This document shows, piece by piece, positions 1-7,195 of a stretch of 64,000 nt of DNA. Position 1 is the first letter of the stretch. Each line of letters begins with the position of its first letter. The position numbers were made by a program, and so were the translations under genes. Where the stretch lies: contig JBBKWB010000045.1 of assembly GCA_037968755.1 (NCBI GenBank), positions 62,001 through 126,000 on the forward strand. Reading direction: 5' to 3'. Source of the stretch: Woeseia sp037968755. Its GTDB lineage: Bacteria; Pseudomonadota; Gammaproteobacteria; Steroidobacterales; Woeseiaceae. The notes under the pieces were generated by a model. The model saw only the letters and a list, made by a program, of their open reading frames with translations. It was not told where the DNA came from and did no database searches.

Positions 1-2
1 TC

Positions 3-1307
3 GGTCACCTGCCAGTCGTTTTCATACCGGCCGGACCGATGACTACCGGACTTTCTAATAAAGAGAAAGCCCAGGTCCGGGAAGACTACGCAGCGGGTCG
101 TGTGGGTCGCGACGAACTGCTGGCCGCCGAATCGGCCGCGTATCACGGTCCGGGCACCTGCACGTTTTACGGTACGGCCAACAGCAACCAGATGTTAATG
201 GAGTTCATGGGGCTACAATTGCCTGGTGGTTCTTTTGTCAATCCCGGCACTGGCATGCGCGATCGACTGACGGATGAAGCCGTGCGCGTTGCAGTTGGAA
301 TTACCAACCTCGGTGACGATTTCACGCCAATCGGCGAGATCATTGACGAGAAGGCAATTGTTAACGGCATCATAGGACTGTTGGCCACTGGCGGTTCGAC
401 GAACCACACTATTCATATCGTCGCTATCGCGGCGGCGGCCGGCATCAAGGTCGATTGGAACGACATCGCCGAGCTGTCATCGGTAGTACCGTTGCTGGCG
501 CGCGTGTACCCGAACGGCATGGCGGACGTGAACCAGTTTCACGCTGCTGGTGGTCTCGGTTTCGTGATTCGTGAATTGCTGGATGCCGGCTTGCTGCACG
601 AAGATGTGCAGACCATCCTCGGCTCGGGATTGCGGCTATTCTGCAAGGAGCCATGCGTCGAAGATGAGGTACTCGCGTGGCGGGATGCCGAGGCAGTGTC
701 ACTGGACAACAATATCCTGCGTCCGGCGTCCGATCCGTTCGACAGCGAAGGCGGTTTGCGCGTCGTCGAAGGGGAAATCGGCCGCGCGATCGTCAAAGTG
801 TCGGCGGTGGATGAGAAGTACCAGAATATCCGTGCGCCGGCGCGCGTTTTTAATAGCCAGACGGAATTTGTTGACGCATTCAACAATGGCGAGCTCGAGC
901 AGGACCTCGTCGCAGTGCTGCCGGGTCAGGGCCCGCGCGCGACCGGAATGCCAGAGCTGCACAAGCTGACTCCTTACCTCGGCGTGTTGCAAAGCCAGGG
1001 ACACCGGGTGGCCTTGCTAACGGATGGCAGAATGTCCGGCGCATCCGGCAAGGTGCTGGCAGCTATCCAGGTAGTACCCGAAGCGCTCGCGGGCGGCCTG
1101 ATCGGCAGAATACGCGACGGCGACGTTATCGAAATTCACTCCGAGGACGGGCGACTTGAGGTAGTGAGCAACGAGCCACTTGCCAGTCGGCCCGCGCCCG
1201 AAATCGATCTCCGCGCCAGTCACGCCGGAATGGGTCGTGAATTGTTCCAGGTTTTTCGTAACAATGTGTCGGCTGCCGAAGCGGGCGCAACGATTTTCGG
1301 GGAATAG
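3..1307 (+). CDS. edd: Phosphogluconate dehydratase, 5'-truncated by the window edge
   Basis: Dehydrates 6-phosphogluconate to 2-keto-3-deoxy-6-phosphogluconate (KDPG), the first committed Entner-Doudoroff step, in the cytoplasm. The frame is already open at base 3 and reads HLPVVFIPAGPM before the first ATG at 39, so the true start lies outside the window. About 434 residues of the usual ~600 are visible. The IlvD/Edd signature GTCTFYGTANSNQ carries one of the [4Fe-4S] cysteines, followed by PGGSFVNPGTGMRD, which points to Edd rather than IlvD. The C-terminal swivel domain has LLTDGRMSGASGKV. The KDPG aldolase gene follows after 3 nt, and a glucokinase gene comes next, which supports Edd. 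The call is firm; only the N-terminus is missing. Confidence 0.95.
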   Translation, partial: GHLPVVFIPAGPMTTGLSNKEKAQVREDYAAGRVGRDELLAAESAAYHGPGTCTFYGTANSNQMLMEFMGLQLPGGSFVNPGTGMRDRLTDEAVRVAVGITNLGDDFTPIGEIIDEKAIVNGIIGLLATGGSTNHTIHIVAIAAAAGIKVDWNDIAELSSVVPLLARVYPNGMADVNQFHAAGGLGFVIRELLDAGLLHEDVQTILGSGLRLFCKEPCVEDEVLAWRDAEAVSLDNNILRPASDPFDSEGGLRVVEGEIGRAIVKVSAVDEKYQNIRAPARVFNSQTEFVDAFNNGELEQDLVAVLPGQGPRATGMPELHKLTPYLGVLQSQGHRVALLTDGRMSGASGKVLAAIQVVPEALAGGLIGRIRDGDVIEIHSEDGRLEVVSNEPLASRPAPEIDLRASHAGMGRELFQVFRNNVSAAEAGATIFGE

Positions 1308-1310
1308 GAC

Positions 1311-1934
1311 ATGGATGCAAGTGAGCTGGTTAAGGCCTATCGGGTCGTACCTGTTGTTGCTATCGACAATCCCGACCTCGCCGTGCCGCTGGCAGAAGCG
1401 TTGCTGGGCGCCGGCATAGGCATCATCGAAATCACCCTGCGAACCGCTACCGCCATGAAGTCGATTGAGAACGTCATCAAGCAGGTACCGGACATGCTGG
1501 TTGGCGTCGGCAGTATTCGGCACGCCCGGCAACTGGCCGAAGTCGCCAATGCCGGAGCAAAGTTTGCGGTAAGCCCCGGACACAGCGCCGCGTTGCTGGA
1601 GGCAGCGACCGCTGCGCGCTTGCCGTTCATTCCCGGGGCGGCCACGCCATCCGAGATGCTCGGCTTGCTGGCCGCGGGCTACACGCTGCAGAAATTATTT
1701 CCGGCCGAAGTCGTCGGTGGCATCGCGATGCTGAAATCGGTTGCCGGTCCCATTCCGGAAGTGCGTTTCATGCCAACCGGCGGAATTTCTGAAGACATGG
1801 CAGGCGCCTACCTGGCGCTGTCCAATGTAGCGTGCGTGGGCGGGTCGTGGATCGCCCCGGGTGCACTGATCGAAGCCCGCGACTTCGTCGGAATTGGCAA
1901 ACGTGCGGCGGCCGCTGCGCGGCTTGGCACCTAG
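1311..1934 (+). CDS. eda: KDPG aldolase (2-dehydro-3-deoxyphosphogluconate aldolase)
   Basis: Cleaves KDPG to pyruvate and glyceraldehyde-3-phosphate. The 207-residue length is typical for this trimeric class I aldolase. Visible signatures are IIEITLRT (catalytic Glu), VGVGSIRHARQ, FAVSPGHS, PFIPGAATPSE and LQKLFPAE, whose Lys is the Schiff-base residue, then FMPTGGI for phosphate binding. The ATG follows the edd stop by 3 nt with an AGGA just upstream, so it is co-transcribed and probably translationally coupled with edd. No irregularity is seen. Confidence 0.96.
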   Translation: MDASELVKAYRVVPVVAIDNPDLAVPLAEALLGAGIGIIEITLRTATAMKSIENVIKQVPDMLVGVGSIRHARQLAEVANAGAKFAVSPGHSAALLEAATAARLPFIPGAATPSEMLGLLAAGYTLQKLFPAEVVGGIAMLKSVAGPIPEVRFMPTGGISEDMAGAYLALSNVACVGGSWIAPGALIEARDFVGIGKRAAAAARLGT

Positions 1935-1944
1935 TCGAAGCGCT

Positions 1945-2925
1945 GTGACCGGAAAGTCATTATTAGTTGGTGATATCGGCGGAACAAACGCACGCTTCGC
2001 GCTAGCCAACACGGATGCGCCGGGCTTCAGTGCTGAGAAGACTCTGCTATGCAGAGACTTCGCCACGGCGGAAGACGCAATAAAACATTACCTGGATTTC
2101 GTCGATGCGGCACAGCCCGCCGCGATTTGTCTTGCTGCAGCCGGGCCGATCGTTGACGAAAACGTGCGCTTCACCAACAACCCATGGACCCTTTCTGCAG
2201 CGGACCTGCGTGCAGATTTTGAAATCGATTCTGTGCGCCTGCTGAACGACTTTGAAGCCATTGCTTATTCAATACCGATACTGGGCAAAGAGTTCGCGCT
2301 GCCAATCGGTTTGCCGGAAGCTGTCGAACTGAATGCGGAAAAATTCACGATAGGCGTGATAGGCCCTGGTACCGGCCTCGGTTGCGTGGGCCTCAAGAGA
2401 GTCGGGGAACATTTTATTCCGATTGCAGGCGAATCGGCTCATGCTGGTTTTGCACCCGAAACCCAGGTGCAGCTCGATATCCTGCAACAACTTCGCGAAC
2501 GCTTTGACCGTGTTTCGATTGAGCGGCTGGTATCAGGAGGAGGCCTCGAGAATTTGTACTGGGCGCTGTGCCGGATTCACGGGGAAAAACGCGGCGCGCT
2601 CAATGCGGCAGAAATTTTTGCAGCCAGCGGTGAGGGGGGAGATCCCCGCGCCAATGAATCGGTTGAGATCTTCTTCGAAATTCTGGGCCAGGTAGCTGGC
2701 GACCTCGTGCTGACACTCGGCGCGTTCGACGGCATTTTCATTGCCGGCGGCATTGCCAAACGCTACCCCGAACGTCTGGCAAACAGCCGGTTCCGGGAAG
2801 GCTTTGAACGCAAGGGTCGCTACCGCTCGTTACTTGAGCGTGTGCCGACGCAATTGATCACACACCCCGAACCGGGCCTGCTGGGTGCCTCGTTCTGCGC
2901 ACTGCAACTACTGGCCAAAGACTAA
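1945..2925 (+). CDS. glk: Glucokinase
   Basis: Phosphorylates glucose to glucose-6-phosphate, feeding the Entner-Doudoroff genes upstream. The N-terminal phosphate-binding loop LLVGDIGGTNARFAL and the internal IGVIGPGTGLGCVGL and GESAHAGFAP segments are classic for the bacterial Glk family. The frame is open back to an ATG at 1894, but that start lies inside eda and adds 17 unrelated residues. A GTG at 1945, 10 nt after the eda stop, gives 326 residues and places the GDIGGTN loop where E. coli Glk (about 321 residues) has it, so I chose the GTG. No strong Shine-Dalgarno is visible before it, and coupling to eda translation is plausible. Confidence 0.93.
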   Translation: MTGKSLLVGDIGGTNARFALANTDAPGFSAEKTLLCRDFATAEDAIKHYLDFVDAAQPAAICLAAAGPIVDENVRFTNNPWTLSAADLRADFEIDSVRLLNDFEAIAYSIPILGKEFALPIGLPEAVELNAEKFTIGVIGPGTGLGCVGLKRVGEHFIPIAGESAHAGFAPETQVQLDILQQLRERFDRVSIERLVSGGGLENLYWALCRIHGEKRGALNAAEIFAASGEGGDPRANESVEIFFEILGQVAGDLVLTLGAFDGIFIAGGIAKRYPERLANSRFREGFERKGRYRSLLERVPTQLITHPEPGLLGASFCALQLLAKD

Positions 2926-2997
2926 CCTTGTCGCAACCCCCAATGGCGTGATTCGGCACGAATCACTCAACGCCGACTGTCGATAGATCGAATGCCA

Positions 2998-3026
2998 GCG
3001 AAGTGCTATCGCCGCGAAGCTATAAT
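2998..3026 (+). promoter_or_regulatory. Candidate promoter for the hydroxylase-like gene
   Basis: A perfect TATAAT hexamer sits at 3021-3026, 54 bp before the ATG at 3080. The -35 position (about 2998-3003) holds only a weak match. The gene has no close upstream partner, so its own promoter is expected here. Confidence 0.35.
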
Positions 3027-3079
3027 GCGGTTTCACGGAAGTATCTGCTTTTCCGGATACTGCAATAACAAGGCAACGC

Positions 3080-3643
3080 ATGGACATCGGAATACCATTA
3101 CGCGAACTGGGTGCGGTCGACATCTCGGCTTTGCGCAAAGCCATTCTCGCCCAGGATGACGGCGCATGGAAAGAAGACAAGTACCGCCAGGAAGCGTTCG
3201 AAGTGCATCACGCGACGGAGTCTATCGTCATGGTGTTTGTCGATATCGAGCGCTGGCCCGAGATAGTAGTTAGCCAGGAACCGGGTTGGCCACGGCTGGC
3301 TGACGCCGCCTTGCCGTTAATGAACGACATTATCAGCCGCTACTACCCGCCCGGCGGCACTGTTATTCGCGCAATGGCCGCCAAACTACTGGCCGGCGGA
3401 AAGATTACTCCGCATACCGACCGGCATCCCTCATTCCACCGCGGTCACCGCATCCACATACCCATTACCACCAACCCACGAGTGCGCTTCATGATCGATG
3501 GCCAGCCCTACCAGTTCAAAGTGGGTGAGGCGTACGAGATCAACAACCAGAAAACCCACTCGGTGATGAACAAAGGGGTTGATGATCGCATCACCTTTAT
3601 TTTCGACTACGTACCGAGTACGCAGGTTGCTGGCGCAGGTTGA
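3080..3643 (+). CDS. Aspartyl/asparaginyl beta-hydroxylase-family dioxygenase
   Basis: A 187-residue cytoplasmic protein (no signal peptide) with the double-stranded beta-helix signature of Fe(II)/2-oxoglutarate hydroxylases of the Asp/Asn beta-hydroxylase family. The metal ligands are visible as H112-x-D114 (ITPHTDRH) and H160 (QKTHSVMN). R170 in DDRITFIFDYVP would bind 2-oxoglutarate. The family hydroxylates Asp/Asn side chains in proteins, or free amino acids in secondary metabolism; the substrate here is unknown. AAGG lies before the ATG. It converges on a TPR-sulfotransferase gene across an inverted-repeat-rich gap. In my experience this family recurs near TPR-sulfotransferase genes, so a shared modification role is possible but unproven. 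Confidence 0.85.
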   Translation: MDIGIPLRELGAVDISALRKAILAQDDGAWKEDKYRQEAFEVHHATESIVMVFVDIERWPEIVVSQEPGWPRLADAALPLMNDIISRYYPPGGTVIRAMAAKLLAGGKITPHTDRHPSFHRGHRIHIPITTNPRVRFMIDGQPYQFKVGEAYEINNQKTHSVMNKGVDDRITFIFDYVPSTQVAGAG

Positions 3644-3735
3644 ATTTCGCACTTAGTGTCCTACCGTAGCGGACTAAACCTGAGCCGTTAGGCGGGGCGA
3701 CAGACTAAGGCAGTGTCTCTCGGGACCTCTTTACA

Positions 3736-3997
3736 GGGAATAAAGCGGACCCACTCAATGAGGGCCTTCGGTCGAACCGTTCAGTTGAAATTTAACGGAA
3801 CTATGGGAGCCACTCCTCCAAAGAGGTCGCGGGAGGCGCTGCCGACAGGTTGGCACGCCTATTCCACAGAGCAGAAACCTGTACCAACGCCAAAGAGGTG
3901 GCAAGTCCACGAGAAGGCGCCCGCCTGAGCCCTTTAGGGGGATGGCTCCCTTCGGTCCGCTTTATTCCCCCTAAAGGGCTCAGCCGACCACCTTCTC
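3736..3997. repeat. Inverted-repeat cluster in a 437-bp convergent gap
   Basis: The gap 3644-4080 between two convergent genes holds no credible gene. The pair 3911-3942 and 3965-3997 forms a long hairpin: 18 bp perfect (core gagccctttaggggg), a 7-nt mismatched stretch, then 7 bp perfect (gagaagg/ccttctc). A second perfect 16-bp pair links 3736-3751 (gggaataaagcggacc) to 3954-3969, which overlaps the first hairpin, so two alternative folds compete. A further small palindrome, cgagattcaaatctcg, lies near 4049. The arrangement could be a bidirectional terminator or a decayed miniature mobile repeat. Confidence 0.6.
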
Positions 3998-4080
3998 TTA
4001 CTTCGGCGGTGGCTTTGAGTATCCGGGGAGCCGGATTCGACACGGATTGCGAGATTCAAATCTCGTTGGTCATCGGGCTT

Positions 4081-6042
4081 TCAATCAACACCGAGTATCA
4101 ACTTCAACTCATCGAGTTCTGAGTCGAAATGTTTCCAGTAGCCTACCGCGTCGGTATAAATAGGCTCCCGAACTTGTTCGGAGCTGGCGGTATTGACCGC
4201 GCGCTTGCTGCGGTGGAATTCAAGGCAAGCCGGCTCGTATGCCAAGCCGCAGTGCTTGAGCAAGCGCTGTACCTGGCCTTCGAGGTCAGAGACTAATTCT
4301 TCGTATTGAACTTGTATTACGCGGCCGGGAAGAACTTCATCCCAGTGCTGCATCAATCGCAAGTACTCCAGGTAATACTCTCCTAGTTCGGTGAGATCGT
4401 AGCTTTGGTGTTTGCCTTGCGCGAACAGCTGGCGGAAGTTGGCGACGCACGTGTCTAGCGGATCGCGACGCGCATCGATAATCACGGCGCGTGGCAATAG
4501 CAGACTGATGAGGCCTACGTGTGCAAAGTTGCCTGGCATTTTATCGGTGAAGTACGGCGTGGTTTCCGATCGATGGCGGCTGCTGTGCGTGAGGTATTTT
4601 TTGCCTATGGCTTGTAGTTCAACGGTGCTCATTTCGAGGGGGTTGGGCGGCTCGCGATTGCTGTCTTTCGCGGCCAGTTCTGCTGCGAGCATGATGACGT
4701 AGGGCAGTTCGCCGCAGCCTTCGACCTGGCTGTGGCTGGCGAGGATCTGTTCAATCAGGGTTGAGCCGGAGCGAGGCAGTCCGACTATGAAAATCGGAAC
4801 TGGATTGTCGTTCTCATCCTGCTGCTCGCGTTGTAGCGATTCGCGAGTAAACACGCGGATACGTTCGTCATTTTGCGCTTCGTTTTCAACGGGATCGTAT
4901 GTGATCTGTTTGCGCCGGTCGCTGTTGCCTTGCACGTAGTGTTGCCATGCTGTTCCGTATTCCTTCCGTGCTTCAAAGCCGCGGGCCAGCGCGAAGTTGA
5001 TTGGGATGTGCACAGCGGTATCCGTACTGGCCGCCAATTGCGCTTGCATCACCTGCATATCATCAGCGGAAAACGTGTGACCGCGCATGCTGGCGAGATT
5101 CCACCAGGCGTCGCCACATGCCGCTTGCAACGTTGTGCATTGGCGGTAGTGGTCGATCGCTTCCAAGCGCTGGCCAAGAATACGCAGCATGTGCCCACAG
5201 CCGAGCAGCGCAGGTAGTGACTTCGGGGCGAGCTCTGCACTGCGCTCGTACGCAGCGAGTGCTTTGTCCGGCCTGTTCATGATGGCCAGTGCATCGGCGA
5301 GTTGCAGATGCAGGCCGGCATCGTTCGGCTGCAATTCGCACGCTTGCGTAAACAGCTCGATGGCATCACTGAAGCGGCTTTGTCGCGCAAGCAAGTCGGC
5401 CAGTTCGCTGTAAGCAAGGTGCTGATCAGGTGTGATGTCTATGACCCGGCGCAGCAAACCCTCTGCCGCTGCAATCCGGTCGTTGGCGGCACTGACGCGC
5501 GCTAGCAGGCGCAGTGCCCGGGTATTTTTCGGGTCAGCAATTAGCAGCTCGCCGCAGAGTTTTTCCGCCGCAGCGGAGTCGCCGGCGGCAAAAAGTCTGG
5601 CTGCGTCGGCGAGCGCTTGATCTTGTGGCGATAGCTCGAGAAAACGTCGCCGCGCCGCCGCTGCTTCGGCGGTCTTGCCACAACGCTCGAGTGCAGTAGC
5701 CAGCCCAAAAAATGCAGACGCCTGTCCGGCATCGAGGCGCACTGCTTTCGCATACCAATCGGCCGCATCCCCTGGCCGTTGCTGGCTGAGGTGTAACGTA
5801 CCGAGGTCTTCGTAAGGCTTCGCGAATTCGGGTGCGAGCTCTGTCGCGCGCAACAAAAGTTGCTCTGCCTCGTCGCAATCGCCCTGTTTCAGCAAAATGG
5901 CACCGAGTAGGCCAAGTGCGTTTACATCTTTAGCGTCCGCGGCCAGCAGTTCGCGGCAGGCGGCCATGGCCGCCGCTGTTTCGCCACTTTGCAGCAATGC
6001 GAAAATGGGTTCGAGTGGATTCGCGTGCGGCGTGCGGCTCAT
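4081..6042 (-). CDS. TPR-repeat sulfotransferase (first of two paralogs)
   Basis: A 653-residue soluble protein. Roughly the first 400 residues are tandem tetratricopeptide repeats. The C-terminal ~240 residues are a PAPS-dependent sulfotransferase domain with the 5'-phosphosulfate loop VGLPRSGSTLIEQIL near residue 420 and the 3'-phosphate motif IDARRDPLDTCVANFRQLF near 530. The family transfers sulfate from PAPS; the TPR part probably recruits a protein or peptide acceptor, which is not identifiable here. Its ATG overlaps the stop of the MetF-like gene upstream (ATGA), so the two are translationally coupled. It is paralogous to the divergent gene ending at 9214, sharing GLPRSGSTLIEQILASHSQV almost exactly. 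Confidence 0.88.
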   Translation of the reverse strand: MSRTPHANPLEPIFALLQSGETAAAMAACRELLAADAKDVNALGLLGAILLKQGDCDEAEQLLLRATELAPEFAKPYEDLGTLHLSQQRPGDAADWYAKAVRLDAGQASAFFGLATALERCGKTAEAAAARRRFLELSPQDQALADAARLFAAGDSAAAEKLCGELLIADPKNTRALRLLARVSAANDRIAAAEGLLRRVIDITPDQHLAYSELADLLARQSRFSDAIELFTQACELQPNDAGLHLQLADALAIMNRPDKALAAYERSAELAPKSLPALLGCGHMLRILGQRLEAIDHYRQCTTLQAACGDAWWNLASMRGHTFSADDMQVMQAQLAASTDTAVHIPINFALARGFEARKEYGTAWQHYVQGNSDRRKQITYDPVENEAQNDERIRVFTRESLQREQQDENDNPVPIFIVGLPRSGSTLIEQILASHSQVEGCGELPYVIMLAAELAAKDSNREPPNPLEMSTVELQAIGKKYLTHSSRHRSETTPYFTDKMPGNFAHVGLISLLLPRAVIIDARRDPLDTCVANFRQLFAQGKHQSYDLTELGEYYLEYLRLMQHWDEVLPGRVIQVQYEELVSDLEGQVQRLLKHCGLAYEPACLEFHRSKRAVNTASSEQVREPIYTDAVGYWKHFDSELDELKLILGVD

Positions 6043-7040
6043 GCCAGCGGGCTGTTGTCACGCGCGAGGCCGGCAGCCTCGATCGCCGCTGGAATGGTGG
6101 CAAGATTGCGGGTTGCTACGAGATGAGCGCCGCTTATGCCAGGAATTTCCTGCAGCTCCTGCAATTGTTCGACACAGAAGCGCACGCTTTCCTGTTCGGG
6201 ATCTCGCGCCTGCCGCAGCCGTTTTGTGTGGTCGTCCGGAATATTGACGTTGGGCCGGTGGCTGCGCAGCCATTCCGTATCCGCCGCGGAGTCGATAATC
6301 GCGAGTGCGACGCAGACATTAATTCGCCGTGTCAAACCGGCCGCGACGAGATGTTTCATGTACTCCCGCAAGGTGGCCATATCCATGCAAATATGTGTCA
6401 TGACAAACTGCGCGCCTGCATCGATCTTGGCCGTGAGTTTTTGCGGTACCCAGCCGGGCTTTGGAATGTGCGGTGTCACGAGTCCGCCAATATAAAAATC
6501 CGGCAGGTTCACCAACCGTTCGTCGGTTTTCAGCTTGCTGGCAGTGGCAATGAGTTCAGTTGCATCGAGGTCGTGTACAGCAAGCGGTCGCGGGTTGAAG
6601 CCCTCCGGCACGCGATCGCCGCGGATCAACACAAGGCTGCTGACACCCAGAGCACCCGCACCGAGCAATTCACTCATCAGGGCAATGCGGTTACGGTTGC
6701 GACTGGAGAGTTGCAGTATGGGATCAACGCCATTCGCGAGTAACAGGCTCGCAGCAGCCAAGGTGGACAAGTGCAGGTGTCCGAACTGGTTGTCAGTTAC
6801 CAGCACGCCGTCGACAACCGGCCTGAGTAACGCGGCCTGTTCGCGAATGACATCGGCGCCCGTATCCGGCTTCAGAAAAATCTCTGCCGATACTGAAAAA
6901 TCACGAGTGGCCGCGGCTGCCTTATAGGTATTCACTGTGTAGTTGGGTACTGAGATAGGCTGGCTTGTTCTGCGGGAAGATAAGTTCGCACAGGTTATTG
7001 TGTTCCCCTCAGGCGCACAAGCCACACACCGCGCTGGCAT
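6039..7040 (-). CDS. Methylenetetrahydrofolate reductase-family protein
   Basis: A TIM-barrel protein of the MetF family, whose members reduce 5,10-methylene-THF to 5-methyl-THF with FAD. Visible segments are FSVSAEIFLKPDTG, VDGVLVTDNQFGHLHLS, PILQLSSRNRNRIAL, LVLIRGDRVPEGFNPRPL and FVMTHICMD, in MetF order. It departs enough from canonical MetF that another folate-linked role is possible. The ATG at 7040 gives 333 residues with an unusual 35-residue leader; an in-frame GTG at 6935 would give about 299, closer to the family norm. It overlaps the downstream TPR-sulfotransferase by ATGA, so the two are made together. Why a folate enzyme is coupled to a sulfotransferase is unclear. Confidence 0.75.
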   Translation of the reverse strand: MPARCVACAPEGNTITCANLSSRRTSQPISVPNYTVNTYKAAAATRDFSVSAEIFLKPDTGADVIREQAALLRPVVDGVLVTDNQFGHLHLSTLAAASLLLANGVDPILQLSSRNRNRIALMSELLGAGALGVSSLVLIRGDRVPEGFNPRPLAVHDLDATELIATASKLKTDERLVNLPDFYIGGLVTPHIPKPGWVPQKLTAKIDAGAQFVMTHICMDMATLREYMKHLVAAGLTRRINVCVALAIIDSAADTEWLRSHRPNVNIPDDHTKRLRQARDPEQESVRFCVEQLQELQEIPGISGAHLVATRNLATIPAAIEAAGLARDNSPLA

Positions 7041-7195
7041 CCTTGCAGGACCTGTGGTGAACTTTTGCGCGCGCTGTAGGGCTTGCGAACTTCAAGTGCT
7101 GCAACGGGGACGCTAGTCACGTGTTCCGGAATTGAGCGTAGTTTGCTGAACAGAATCCACTGGAGGGATGTATTTCCGAGTTAGATCAACAACGC

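Noticed and set aside
4025..4070. tmRNA-like start (ggattcgac) before the first TPR-sulfotransferase
   Set aside because: Only about nine bases match, no acceptor stem or tag-peptide frame can be found, and a full tmRNA would run deep into the coding gene.
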